Of a stretch of 40,036 bases of DNA, positions 21,878 through 30,733 are shown piece after piece; position 1 is the first letter of the stretch, and each line of letters starts with the position of its first letter. The translations under genes were made by a program, and so were the position numbers. This stretch comes from a virus, in the IMG/VR virus record IMGVR_UViG_3300035180_002108, positions 1 to 40,036 of that record; one strand, given 5' to 3'. Below the pieces are notes generated by a model that saw nothing but the letters and a program-made list of their open reading frames with translations, was not told the origin of the DNA and did no database searches.

Positions 21878-23376
21878 TGGCCGAGATCAACGTCACGGGC
21901 CTCGCGGCCACCGATCCGATCCCCGGGCTCTACGAAGAGGTGAACTTCGCGGCGGGGTCGGCCAACGCCGGCACGTCCTCGAAGCAGGCGATCCTCTTGG
22001 GGAACAAGCTCTCCACGGGGTCGGCGACGGTCGAGACCGTCTACGGGCCGTCCGACTTCAGCACCGAAGCCGACGTCATCGGCCTGTTCGGCAGCGGTTC
22101 CGAGCTGCACATGCAGTGGGTCCGTTTCGTCTTCGTGAACAAGGTCACGCCGCTCTACATGATCGCCGTCGCGGAATCCGCGGGTGCTCAGGCGACCGGC
22201 ACGATCACCATCACGGGTACGGCGAGCGCCAACGGCGCCATCCGCGTCTGGGTTGGGGATCGCTCGATGGACGTCTCCGTCACCTCGGGTGACCTCCAGA
22301 CGGCGATCGCCACGAACATCGCCGCTGCGGTCAACACGCAGTCGAAGTGGCCCGTCACGGCCTCGGTCGCGACCAACGTGGTGACGATCACGGCACGCCA
22401 GAAGGGTCCGAGGGGCAACTCCCTCCGCATCTCCGCCCAGGCGATCGGCTCGTTCACCACGACGGTGAGCCCGACGATCCCCACGGCCCTCACGGGCGGC
22501 ACCACGGCGGACGTGGCGACCAACGCCCTCGCGGCCATCACCGCCAAGCGCTTCTACTACCAGGCGCTTGCGTTCGAGGACGCGACGAACATCGGCCTCG
22601 TCGTCACGCAGGCGACCGCGAACGCAGCCCCGACGATCGGCATCCGCCAGAGGGTCTTCGCGGGTGCGAACGACACGACGGGCTCGTCTGCGATCACGCT
22701 GGCAACCGGCGTGAACATGAACGCCGTGAGGGCCGAGCTGGTGTGGCAGGCCGACAGCGACCTCACCCCGGCCGAGATCGCCGCGCACATGGCGGGCATC
22801 TACGCCCTCTACGAGGCGCAGCCCCGTCCGCGCCTGAACTTCAACTTCTACGGCGACGCCTCGTCGGAGTCGTGGGCCATCCGTGCGCCCCGCAAGGGCA
22901 CGGCCCCTACCCGCCCGCAGATCCTCGCGGCCCTCCAGAACGGCGTCACGCCGATCGCAAGCCGTAGCAACGGCTCCGCCTACCTGGTGAAGCGCATCAC
23001 GTCCCGGAGCCTCAACGGGGCGACCCAGGACTACAGGATCCGCGACAGCCACAAGGTCACGGTGATGGACAATTACGCAGACGATCTCGCTGCGAAGGTT
23101 GCCCCGCTCCTCGTGGACGCGGCCATCGGCGACGACCCCGGGCCGAACGACCTACCGGCACCCGGCGTCGTCACGCCCCGGCAGATCAAGGCCGCCGCGA
23201 GCCAGCTCGTGGGCGTCTACGACGACAACGGCCTCGTGCAGAACGCCGCCGTGATCAAGGCGTCCATCGTCGTGCAGCGGTCCCTCGTGGCCCGCACCCG
23301 CATGACCGGCCGCATCCCCATCCAGACCATCGACGTGCTCGATCAGGTCGGCCTCGAACTGGACCAGGTGGCGTGA
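21877..23376 (+). CDS. Tail sheath protein (Mu gpL-like)
   Basis: 499 aa, ATG 21877, with GAGGAGG upstream. N-terminal VTGLAATDPIPGLYEEVNFA and NAGTSSKQAILLGNK, and C-terminal LVARTRMTGRIPIQTIDVLD, match Mu-type sheath proteins. A sheath gene shows that the tail is contractile. Confidence 0.9.
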   Translation: MAEINVTGLAATDPIPGLYEEVNFAAGSANAGTSSKQAILLGNKLSTGSATVETVYGPSDFSTEADVIGLFGSGSELHMQWVRFVFVNKVTPLYMIAVAESAGAQATGTITITGTASANGAIRVWVGDRSMDVSVTSGDLQTAIATNIAAAVNTQSKWPVTASVATNVVTITARQKGPRGNSLRISAQAIGSFTTTVSPTIPTALTGGTTADVATNALAAITAKRFYYQALAFEDATNIGLVVTQATANAAPTIGIRQRVFAGANDTTGSSAITLATGVNMNAVRAELVWQADSDLTPAEIAAHMAGIYALYEAQPRPRLNFNFYGDASSESWAIRAPRKGTAPTRPQILAALQNGVTPIASRSNGSAYLVKRITSRSLNGATQDYRIRDSHKVTVMDNYADDLAAKVAPLLVDAAIGDDPGPNDLPAPGVVTPRQIKAAASQLVGVYDDNGLVQNAAVIKASIVVQRSLVARTRMTGRIPIQTIDVLDQVGLELDQVA

Positions 23377-23377
23377 A

Positions 23378-23752
23378 ATGGCCCTCAAGATCTACACCAA
23401 CGCCACCGTCTACCTCCGCGGCAAGTGCCTCGCCGAGGCCGCCACCGTGAAGGTCGATCGCAAGACGAACGCCCAGATGGTCTCCACCCTCGGGTGGGGG
23501 TTCGCTGGCGTCACGCCCGGCGCCGCCGTCATGGAGATCAGCATCGAGAGCAAGGTGCCCTCGGCCGACTTCGAGCTGGATGCAGGGCAGTTCTTCGTCG
23601 ACGCCCTGGTCCCCGTGGACCTCACGATCTTCGCGGCGGGGCGCACGCTCTCGACGTCGGCGATCATCCACGAGGACAACTTCTCCGCCGGTGTGAACCA
23701 GGATAGCGGCGTCACCGCGAGCGCATGGGCTCGCATGTCGAACTGGGAGTAG
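23378..23752 (+). CDS. Tail tube protein
   Basis: 124 aa, ATG 23378, two bases after the sheath stop. Small, strand-rich (TNATVYLRGKCLAEAATVKV, AAVMEISIESKVPSADFELD), ends in ARMSNWE. Position directly after the sheath fits the tube subunit of Mu-like phages. Confidence 0.8.
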   Translation: MALKIYTNATVYLRGKCLAEAATVKVDRKTNAQMVSTLGWGFAGVTPGAAVMEISIESKVPSADFELDAGQFFVDALVPVDLTIFAAGRTLSTSAIIHEDNFSAGVNQDSGVTASAWARMSNWE

Positions 23753-23754
23753 CT

Positions 23755-23772
23755 AACCCTCTTATCGCAGCG
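23755..23772 (+). promoter_or_regulatory. Start-associated element, copy 7
   Basis: AACCCTCTTATCGCAGCG; the TTA is 18 bases upstream of the homing endonuclease ATG. Together with 24474-24490 it forms a direct repeat flanking that gene. Confidence 0.6.
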
Positions 23773-23779
23773 GTATGGC

Positions 23780-24475
23780 ATGGAACGCCATGCCGCTGTG
23801 TACCTCATTCTCAACACCGTCAACGGGAAGTTCTACGTCGGGAAGTCAGTCAACCCTGACGCTCGATGGAAGCGGCATCGACACGTCGCTAGACGTGGGC
23901 CAGATCACCGGGAGTTCAAAGTCCTACACGCCGCGATGCGGAAGTACGGGATCGAGAACTTCCGGTTTGACGTTTTGGAGTGGTTCGACTCAGAGGGAGA
24001 AGCGTACTGGTTCGAGGAGTGGTGGGTGGACTATCTCCGTTCGGACCTCCCGGGATACGGGTACAACCTTAGGGAGGGTGGACGGGGAGGATGGACGTTG
24101 CCCCCCGAGACCCGCGAACGGATCGCTGCCAAACTCCGAGGGCGCAAACACACTCCCGAGCGTGCCGCAAAGGTGGCCGCAGCTCACCGCGGGAAGGTTA
24201 TCTCCCCAGAGCACAGAGCCAAGTTGAGCATGGCCCTCAAGGGCCGCCCACGCCCTGCCGAGGTCCGGGAGAAGATCGCCGCCGCACATCGTGGGGTCAA
24301 GCTCTCTCCCGAACACGTCGAGAAGATGCGTGAACGCGGGAAGGTGCAGGGGTTCTCGCCGCAGGCACGTGAGGCCCAGATACGCGCAAACACGGGACGC
24401 AAGGCACGCCCGGAGAGCATCGCGAAAGGTCGAGCTACACGCCTCGCCAAGCGCGAACGAGAGACCAGCAACTAA
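23780..24475 (+). CDS. GIY-YIG homing endonuclease with NUMOD3 repeats
   Basis: 231 aa, ATG 23780. N-terminal GIY-YIG domain: AAVYLILNTVNGKFYVGKS at the start, conserved Arg in DARWKRHRH, and later EAYWFEEWWVDYLRS with catalytic Glu. The C-terminal half has repeated NUMOD3-like DNA-binding segments (TPERAAKVAAAHRGK, SPEHRAKLSMALKGR, PAEVREKIAAAHRGV, SPEHVEKMRERGK). This is a free-standing (SegF-type) homing endonuclease placed between the tail tube and the chaperone genes. It is flanked by two copies of the start-associated element. Probably a selfish gene that spreads between related phages. Confidence 0.9.
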   Translation: MERHAAVYLILNTVNGKFYVGKSVNPDARWKRHRHVARRGPDHREFKVLHAAMRKYGIENFRFDVLEWFDSEGEAYWFEEWWVDYLRSDLPGYGYNLREGGRGGWTLPPETRERIAAKLRGRKHTPERAAKVAAAHRGKVISPEHRAKLSMALKGRPRPAEVREKIAAAHRGVKLSPEHVEKMRERGKVQGFSPQAREAQIRANTGRKARPESIAKGRATRLAKRERETSN

Positions 24476-24490
24476 CCCTCTTGTCGAAGC
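24474..24490 (+). promoter_or_regulatory. Start-associated element, copy 8
   Basis: AACCCTCTTGTCGAAGC overlapping the homing endonuclease stop; TTG is 18 bases upstream of GTG 24499. Confidence 0.6.
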
Positions 24491-24498
24491 AGTAGAGC

Positions 24499-25191
24499 GT
24501 GAGCCTACCGACCGACATCACGTCCGAGCAACTCTGGGCCGAGATCACCTCGGCCCCGCGTCCGCATCGGCTCGTTCCGTTCCCGCGCAAGCGGGCCGGA
24601 TCGGACGAGCCGATCTGCGACGTGGCGATGTGCGTCCTCACCCAGGCGGAGGTCGTGGCTGCTGCTGCCGCCGCCGAACGGGAGACCCGACGCCTACTGC
24701 GGGACGACCCCAAGAAGGGCAGCGAACGGCCCGAGCTGTACGCCACCTCGAAGGGCGCCTCCGACCTGCACAACAACTGCGCCTCCGTCGAGATCCTCTC
24801 GCGCTCGGCCCGCATGGCGAACGACATCACGAAGCCGTTCTTCCGCGCGCGCGAGGACATCACCCGCCACCTCACCGTCGATGAGGTCGGCGTGATGATG
24901 GGCGAGTACCTCATGGTGCAAGCCGACCTCGGCCCGGTGATCCACGACCTCTCCGAAGAGGAAGTAGACGCTTGGATCGAGAAGCTCACGACGGGCGGGA
25001 AAAAGTTCCTCCTCCCTTTTCTCTCTTGGGGGGCAGTGAGCACCCTAATCACTTCTTTGGCACGTCGGGCTCTCAGCTCACCGACTGCCAACTCCTCGCC
25101 CACCTCGCAGCCAGACGATGGGTCGCAGAGCAGCGAGACGGAGATGGAGATGGAGACGACGGAGAGCAGCCCATACGGCGAGGCGATCTGA
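24499..25191 (+). CDS. Tail assembly chaperone (gpG-like)
   Basis: 230 aa, GTG start. N-terminal and middle helical segments; position between tube and tape measure; a -1 frameshift site lies in its last quarter, so this is the shorter chaperone form. The in-frame tail after the slip site is Ser/Thr/Glu-rich (SSETEMEMETTESSPYGEA). It would coat the tape measure during tail assembly and leave the virion. Confidence 0.75.
   Translation: MSLPTDITSEQLWAEITSAPRPHRLVPFPRKRAGSDEPICDVAMCVLTQAEVVAAAAAAERETRRLLRDDPKKGSERPELYATSKGASDLHNNCASVEILSRSARMANDITKPFFRAREDITRHLTVDEVGVMMGEYLMVQADLGPVIHDLSEEEVDAWIEKLTTGGKKFLLPFLSWGAVSTLITSLARRALSSPTANSSPTSQPDDGSQSSETEMEMETTESSPYGEAI
25014..25020 (+). other. Probable programmed -1 frameshift site
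   Basis: C CCT TTT fits the X XXY YYZ heptamer (CCC/TTT) in the chaperone frame. Slipping back one base enters a frame open to 25256, ending four bases past the tape measure's GTG. An upstream A-rich run (GAAAAAG, 24999-25005) is a second, less ideal candidate. Confidence 0.6.
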
Positions 25192-25256
25192 TTCCGGTCT
25201 CTGCCAACGCCCCCGACTACATCCGCTATCCCGCCGTACGTAAGGATCGTCCGTGA
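25020..25256 (+). CDS. Frameshift extension of the tail chaperone (gpGT-like)
   Basis: 78 aa read in the -1 frame after the slippery heptamer; the fused protein would be about 252 aa. The extension begins SLLGGSEHPN and ends DYIRYPAVRKDRP. It has no credible start of its own upstream of the tape measure, which is what is expected for the T part of a G/GT pair. Confidence 0.6.
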   Translation, partial: SLLGGSEHPNHFFGTSGSQLTDCQLLAHLAARRWVAEQRDGDGDGDDGEQPIRRGDLIPVSANAPDYIRYPAVRKDRP

Positions 25257-27352
25257 GTGAGTACACTCTCCCGCCCGTCAACGTCGTATTTGGCGCTCAG
25301 GGCGTGAGCGATGTCCTCGACGCGTTCAGCACGATCGAACGTCGTGCCGCCGACCTGGAGAAGCGCCTCGCCCGGATGAAGGGGGGCCTGGGCGGCCGTG
25401 GGGGCAAGACCGAGGACGAGAAGGCCGCCGATCGTGCCTCCAGGGCCGCGGAGAAGGCCGCCCAGGCGAAGGAGAAGGCCGACGCCAGGGCGGCGAAGTC
25501 CGCCGAGAAGGCGGCCGACCAGAGGGTCAAGGCCGAGCAGAGGGCCAACACCAAGGCCGAGAAGGACGCGGAAAGATCGGCCAAGCGCAAGGCCGACGCC
25601 GAGATCCGAGAGGGTCGTCGTGCAGCTCGTGAACACCAGCAGCATCAGCAGCGATTGAACCGATCGATCGGTTCGGCGTTCGGCGGATCTGCGGGCGGCG
25701 AGTTCATGGGGGGTCTCCGTGGTGGTGCCGGCTTCGGCGCAGCCATGGGCGGCGTCATGGTTCTCAAGGGGGCCATCGACATGGCGGCCGACGCCTTGAA
25801 GCAGTTCGGTTCGTGGGTCCTCCACGAGGTCATCCGGCCCGAGCTGGCCCTCCAGACGCGCGCGCAGCAGATGTCGAACAAGACCGGCGGCGAGAAGAGC
25901 GGCGCCGAGATCCAGGGGGCGAACAGGGCCATGGCCCTCCAGTTCGGGATGGACCCCACCGAGACGATGGCGGTGCTCAGCAACGCGATCGACAAGTTCG
26001 GCGACATCACGAAGGCCATGCAGGTGACGAAGATGTCGCTGGGCCTGAGCAAGGCGTACGGCGTGCCCGCCGACGTGGCGTCGAGCTTCTTGGGGTTGGA
26101 GCGGTCCAAGCTCTCCGGCCTCGACGATCGGACGTTCGAGGGGCTCGTGAACGCCTACGCCGGGAAGATCCTGGGGAAGCAGTCCGGGATCAGCTTCGGC
26201 GCCCTTGCAAACCTCCAGGGCGAGGCCACCTCCTCCGCCGAGCTACTTGGGGGGGATAAGGCCCAGGCCCACCTCGCGTCTGTTGGTCTGTTGGCGTATG
26301 GGTCCAAGTTCGCCGCGTCGCCCGCTGAGGCGGCAGTCGGCATGAGGACACTATTCGAGGATCTCCGCAAGCACGATAGGGCCAAGTCGGTCGACGCGGC
26401 CACCGACCAGATCAAGAGCCCTGATACCGTGTTGGCGTCGTTCGTCACCCGGATGGGCGGTAGCTCCCAGCGCCTCAAGGCCATGGAGTTCTCCGACCCG
26501 GCTACGCGCTTCCTTGAGCCCATGATGAACATGTGGCGCGAGGCCGAGGCCGCCAAGAAGGGCTCCGGCGAGAAGACCGTCCAGGACTTCGTGAAGGGGC
26601 TGATCACGCCCGAGGCCGGAGCCTCCCGCAGCATCATCGACGAGGGGGCCAACCGCACGTCGCAGACCCCCGAGCAGCAGCTCAACATGGCCGTGGCGAA
26701 GCTCAAGGACTCGCTGCTCCCGCTCGTGCCCGCGGCCGAGAAAGTGATCGCTGCGCTTGTCGCTCTGGAGCCCGAGATCGAGACCCTCATCGACGACTAC
26801 ATCCTCCCGTGGGGCGACTCCCTCGGGGAGAGCACGGGGCTGCTCGACCTCATCGTCCCCAGCATCCGTGCGGTGATCGTGATCTTCGACGTCCTCAAGG
26901 CGTACGCCGCCCTGTTGATCTCGCCGTTCTCGCTGCTCGCCTACGGCATCGCCAAGGTCCTGGCGATGATCCCGGGCACCGGCGTCACCGACGCGGACGC
27001 CGACAAGGTCTGGGACACGCTCATCGCGCACCCGCTCAAGGCGCCCGTCGAGGACGTCGACAAGTGGGCCCGGGCCAGCGCCGAGAAGGACGCGGGCGTC
27101 CCCGCGCACATGCGGCACGCCCGCCTGGCTCACGAGGTCGGCAACGGCGTCCGGCTCAACCCGATCATCTCGGGCGCGAAGCCCACGCCCACGAGCGACA
27201 CGATGCCGGCGAACCCCGCAGCCCTTCAGGGGTTCCTCGACGCCGACGCCGCGGCCGGCCGCTTCGCCAAAAAGCTCGACAATTTCGACATCACCAAGGA
27301 CCCCCTGCCCCGGAACACGCCCTACTCCGACCCCTACCGGGTGACGCCATGA
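25253..27352 (+). CDS. Tape measure protein
   Basis: 699 aa, GTG start overlapping the end of the frameshift frame. N-terminal Lys/Ala/Glu-rich coiled coil (about 40-130), Gly-rich and hydrophobic segments (FMGGLRGGAGFGAAMGGVMV; VPSIRAVIVIFDVLKAYAAL and following), few Cys. Its length sets the tail length; from its size a tail of about 100 nm is expected (rule of thumb, inference). ATGA overlap with the next gene. Confidence 0.85.
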   Translation: MSEYTLPPVNVVFGAQGVSDVLDAFSTIERRAADLEKRLARMKGGLGGRGGKTEDEKAADRASRAAEKAAQAKEKADARAAKSAEKAADQRVKAEQRANTKAEKDAERSAKRKADAEIREGRRAAREHQQHQQRLNRSIGSAFGGSAGGEFMGGLRGGAGFGAAMGGVMVLKGAIDMAADALKQFGSWVLHEVIRPELALQTRAQQMSNKTGGEKSGAEIQGANRAMALQFGMDPTETMAVLSNAIDKFGDITKAMQVTKMSLGLSKAYGVPADVASSFLGLERSKLSGLDDRTFEGLVNAYAGKILGKQSGISFGALANLQGEATSSAELLGGDKAQAHLASVGLLAYGSKFAASPAEAAVGMRTLFEDLRKHDRAKSVDAATDQIKSPDTVLASFVTRMGGSSQRLKAMEFSDPATRFLEPMMNMWREAEAAKKGSGEKTVQDFVKGLITPEAGASRSIIDEGANRTSQTPEQQLNMAVAKLKDSLLPLVPAAEKVIAALVALEPEIETLIDDYILPWGDSLGESTGLLDLIVPSIRAVIVIFDVLKAYAALLISPFSLLAYGIAKVLAMIPGTGVTDADADKVWDTLIAHPLKAPVEDVDKWARASAEKDAGVPAHMRHARLAHEVGNGVRLNPIISGAKPTPTSDTMPANPAALQGFLDADAAAGRFAKKLDNFDITKDPLPRNTPYSDPYRVTP

Positions 27353-28266
27353 GCGACGACCTCAGCAAGCTCCTCCCGATGTCGTGGCGCGGGATCAGCT
27401 TCCCGACCTCGAACGTGACGTTCGAGTTCAGCCACGATTTGCCGGTGCACAAGAGCCCCGACGTGGACGGCGGCAACCCCGAGGGCACCGGCCGCAACCC
27501 CCTCGTCATCACGGCCAAGGCCCTCTTCCGCAACAACATCTACCCGGGCCCGGCCGAGAAGTGGCAGGCGGGCACGCTCTACCCGCAGGCGTTCCGGTCG
27601 TTCGTGCGGGCGTGCGCCGATCGATCGACCGGCGACCTCGTGCACCCGAGCCTCGGCTCCGTGAGGGCCAAGGTCCAATCGTGCAAGAGCACCCTCGCGG
27701 CCACGGCTCGTGACGGCGAGGACCTCGATCTCTCTTGGACGGTGGCGAACGACGACCAGGACCCGCTCACCCAGGCGGCCCCGGTCTCGGCGATGACGGC
27801 GGCGGCGAAGGGGCTCGACAAGAGCCTGGCGACCGTCGAATTGGAGCAGCGGCTCAAGGCCGGTTCGTTGACCCCCAAGGCGGGCACCCTCACCGATCTC
27901 GTCGGCTCGATCACCGCCGTGGCCGACACAGCGGGCCTGGTGGCGGCGCAGACCTCGGCGAAGTTCACCCGGGTATTCGCGTCGATCCAGCAGGTGCGTG
28001 ACTCCCTCAGCCGCATGACCTCGACCTCCAGGGCGAACGCGATGATCGCGGCGAACCGCCTCGAATCCGCCGTGCGTGACGTGCAGGCCACCCTGCTCAC
28101 GAAGCGGATCGTGCGGTTCTACGTAGTTCCCCGTACGACGACCCTCTCGGCGCTGACGATGCAGCTACGGACGCCGATCACCGACCTCGTGCGATTGAAC
28201 TCCGAGCTGGTGAAGCAGCCGACGATCCCCGAGCGGACGGCCGTGCGGTACTACGCCGCCGCCTGA
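27349..28266 (+). CDS. DNA circularisation protein (Mu gpN-like, baseplate)
   Basis: 305 aa, ATG 27349 overlapping the tape measure stop. N-terminal MSWRGISFPTSNVTFEFSHD matches the DNA_circ_N family of Mu gpN; C-terminal part (VRFYVVPRTTTLSALTMQLR) looks like a LysM-type ending. In Mu-like phages this protein belongs to the baseplate or tail tip region. Confidence 0.8.
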   Translation: MSDDLSKLLPMSWRGISFPTSNVTFEFSHDLPVHKSPDVDGGNPEGTGRNPLVITAKALFRNNIYPGPAEKWQAGTLYPQAFRSFVRACADRSTGDLVHPSLGSVRAKVQSCKSTLAATARDGEDLDLSWTVANDDQDPLTQAAPVSAMTAAAKGLDKSLATVELEQRLKAGSLTPKAGTLTDLVGSITAVADTAGLVAAQTSAKFTRVFASIQQVRDSLSRMTSTSRANAMIAANRLESAVRDVQATLLTKRIVRFYVVPRTTTLSALTMQLRTPITDLVRLNSELVKQPTIPERTAVRYYAAA

Positions 28267-28283
28267 TCCTCTTGTCGCCGCGC
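28266..28283 (+). promoter_or_regulatory. Start-associated element, copy 9
   Basis: ATCCTCTTGTCGCCGCGC, overlapping the gpN-like stop; TTG is 19 bases upstream of GTG 28291. Exact consensus copy. Confidence 0.6.
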
Positions 28284-28290
28284 CTATGTC

Positions 28291-29646
28291 GTGGCGGCCC
28301 TCCTCGACGGCATCAGCGTCGATAGCGACGACGTAGAGCTACTGCTCCTCGATACAGGCGAGACCCTCCGGGGCTGGCTCTCGTACTCGATCACGTCCTC
28401 GTTCACGACGCCGACCGACGAATGGACGGTCGTGCTCGGGGGCGAAGGGGTGGAGCTGCTCCCCGCCGACAAGCTGCTCCCCGGCACCAAGATCCGCATC
28501 TTCGTGGCGGGGTGCCCCCAGCTCACCGGCTACATCGACCGCACGTCGGTACGCACGTCGAGGGACGGCGGCACGGTCCTCCAGGTGCAGGGCCGCGACA
28601 CGCTCGCCCCCGCGGTCGACGGCTGCGTCGACCCCAAGATCCGCATCGTCCCCTCGATGACGTGCCTCGACCTCGTGGCCGTGGTGCTCGGCCCGTACGG
28701 GTTCGTGAAGTTCACCGGCAGCGACGACGCCAACCGGAACATCCAGAGCGGGATCAACAAGGACCGCGCCCGGCAGTCCTCGAAGGTCGTCGAGGTCGCC
28801 TCCTACAAGTTCAGCGTCCTCAAGACGACGATCGAGTCGACCCCCACGATGACGTCGAGCACCGTCACGGAGCTGGTCGATCCGACGGCCCCGGGGCTCC
28901 ACGCGCTCCAGCTCACGGAGATGCAGCCCCATTTTGGCGAGGGGGCCGTGGAGTTCTGCCTCCGGGTCATCAAGCGGCTCGGGCTCACGTTGAGGGTCGA
29001 TGCCCTCGGCGACACGGTGATCGTCTCCGGGCCGAACTGGAACAGCACTCCGACGCACCGCCTCGTGCACACGAGGAACGGCGTGTGCTCCTACACGGAG
29101 GCGTCGATCCAGCGATCGACGGTCCACCAACCGAGCATCATCATCGCCCAGGGCTCGGGCGGCGGCGGCATCTTCGCCCGTGGCCGGATGAAGGTCGCCG
29201 CGATCAACGAGCTGACCGGGCTCGATGAACTCGGGCAGCTCCTCCCCTCGGTCGCCGATGCCCTCGGCAGGTGGCCCGAGGCACAGCTCCTCCCCCTCCG
29301 GCAGCAGCTAATTGCGCTGGCGAAGCCCCCCCGCCACGGCCTCTGCACGGCCCTCTACCTCGTGGACGACGAGAGCCGCACGCTGGCGCAGCTCCAGTCC
29401 TACGTGCGCAGGGAACTCGCCAACAGGCAGAAGACGAGCACGAGCGTCACCGCGACGGTCTACGGCCACACCCAGGCCGGAGCCCCCTACGCGGTCGGCA
29501 CCCTCATCGACTTCGAGGACGACGTGCTCGGCCTGCACGAGCCGATGTGGGTCCTCGAACGGACCTTCGCCAAGAGCCGGGGGACCGGCACCACGACGTC
29601 ATTGAACCTGATCCGGCGCTGGACGCTGGACCTAACGGGGAGCTGA
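28291..29646 (+). CDS. Baseplate hub protein (Mu gpP-like)
   Basis: 451 aa, GTG start; an ATG at 28286 lies in another frame. Strand-rich N-terminal barrel-like region (DDVELLLLDTGETLRGWLSY, IRIFVAGCPQLTGYIDRTSV) and GTVLQVQGRDTLAPAVDGCV match the T4 gp27/Mu gpP-type hub family. It would connect the tube to the spike. Confidence 0.8.
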   Translation: MAALLDGISVDSDDVELLLLDTGETLRGWLSYSITSSFTTPTDEWTVVLGGEGVELLPADKLLPGTKIRIFVAGCPQLTGYIDRTSVRTSRDGGTVLQVQGRDTLAPAVDGCVDPKIRIVPSMTCLDLVAVVLGPYGFVKFTGSDDANRNIQSGINKDRARQSSKVVEVASYKFSVLKTTIESTPTMTSSTVTELVDPTAPGLHALQLTEMQPHFGEGAVEFCLRVIKRLGLTLRVDALGDTVIVSGPNWNSTPTHRLVHTRNGVCSYTEASIQRSTVHQPSIIIAQGSGGGGIFARGRMKVAAINELTGLDELGQLLPSVADALGRWPEAQLLPLRQQLIALAKPPRHGLCTALYLVDDESRTLAQLQSYVRRELANRQKTSTSVTATVYGHTQAGAPYAVGTLIDFEDDVLGLHEPMWVLERTFAKSRGTGTTTSLNLIRRWTLDLTGS

Positions 29647-29648
29647 GC

Positions 29649-29846
29649 ATGCCCAAGAAGCGCACGACGAAGGTGAAGATCATGGGGTCCGACGGCCACG
29701 AGCGGACCATCTACGAGACCGCCGACGGCCGCGACCAGCGGACGATCCCCGACGAGGAGGTGAAGCCGACCAAGATCGCGCTCGGCCCGGCATCGTTCGA
29801 GGTCCGCACGGCGGACGGTCGGACCTACCGCATGGGGCCCCGCTGA
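29649..29846 (+). CDS. Small basic baseplate-region protein
   Basis: 65 aa, ATG 29649, two bases after the hub stop. Basic N-terminus (MPKKRTTKVKIMGSDGHERT) and short strands (FEVRTADGRTYRMG). Its stop overlaps the next ATG. No family recognised; lies between hub and spike genes. Confidence 0.6.
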   Translation: MPKKRTTKVKIMGSDGHERTIYETADGRDQRTIPDEEVKPTKIALGPASFEVRTADGRTYRMGPR

Positions 29847-30559
29847 TGGTCGCCCCTCTACGAGGTTCCGAGATCGACGTGGGGATCGACGTGCTCGGCA
29901 CGACCCTCGCCGACAACGGGGCGATCCTCGCGCAGACCGGCGACGTCATCACGGGCGATGTCGAGGGCACCGACGGCGAGTGGATGCAGCACGTGGGCTT
30001 CGCGAGCCGCCCGCCGAAGGCCCAGCCCGGCGTGGCCGCAGCCCAGGCCCTCACCCTGAACCGCTCCGATCGCCGCGTCGTCTACTCGTCGAGGGACCTG
30101 CGATCGACCGACATTTACGGCCTTCTTGGTGACGGCGAGACGGCCCTCTACGCGGCCGGTGCCAACGGCACGAGCCAAGGCCGGGTAGTCGTGAAGTCGG
30201 ATGGAAGCATTACGAGCTACACCACTGCCGACAACACCTCCGACGGTGCGGGTGTATACACCAGAATCGGACCCGACGGCTATCAGGTAGTCACGCCGTA
30301 TGGCCTGGTAGACATCAACAGCCATACGTTGACCCTCCGACATCCGGGCGGGGCGATGATGATCATGGGGGTCATTAGCGGACTCCCTGATCCCCTCGGA
30401 GGAACCAAGTCGTTCATCCGATTCCAGGCGGACGTCATCGAGCAGTCGGCGGCCTCCGTTAAGATCGGCGCGGGCGCCGCGCACCTCCCCGCGGCCGTGC
30501 AGCCCTCGCCTACTCCGGCGTTCGCGGGCGGGTCCACGTGCGTCCTTATCGCTCCGTGA
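29846..30559 (+). CDS. Baseplate spike protein (Mu gp45-like)
   Basis: 237 aa, ATG 29846. Contains WMQHVGFASRPPKAQPG and RRVVYSSRDLRSTDIYGLLG with DGETALYAA, the pattern of Mu gp45-type spike proteins, then a beta-helical/strand-rich C-terminus (GRVVVKSDGSITSYTTADN; HTLTLRHPGG). It pierces the outer membrane during tail contraction, consistent with a Gram-negative host. Confidence 0.75.
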   Translation: MVAPLRGSEIDVGIDVLGTTLADNGAILAQTGDVITGDVEGTDGEWMQHVGFASRPPKAQPGVAAAQALTLNRSDRRVVYSSRDLRSTDIYGLLGDGETALYAAGANGTSQGRVVVKSDGSITSYTTADNTSDGAGVYTRIGPDGYQVVTPYGLVDINSHTLTLRHPGGAMMIMGVISGLPDPLGGTKSFIRFQADVIEQSAASVKIGAGAAHLPAAVQPSPTPAFAGGSTCVLIAP

Positions 30560-30567
30560 GGTGAGAG

Positions 30568-30732
30568 ATGCCGATCCCCAGCCGCTGCACCTTCAGCCTT
30601 CCGCCGCTGCCGACCCCGCCGATCCCGATCCCGCTCCCGCCTGGCGTTTCGACGGTGATCGCCGCCGCGATCAAGGCGGCCATCGACGCCGTAGCGAACG
30701 TCCCCCTCGTCCCGAAGTGCCCCCTGGATTGA
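30568..30732 (+). CDS. Small Pro-rich baseplate-region protein
   Basis: 54 aa, ATG 30568 with GAGGTGAG just upstream. Pro-rich N-terminal half (LPPLPTPPIPIPLPPG), then a helix (STVIAAAIKAAIDAVA) and a Cys near the end (PKCPLD). Lies between spike and wedge genes; could cap or join the spike. Family not known. Confidence 0.65.
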   Translation: MPIPSRCTFSLPPLPTPPIPIPLPPGVSTVIAAAIKAAIDAVANVPLVPKCPLD

Positions 30733-30733
30733 C

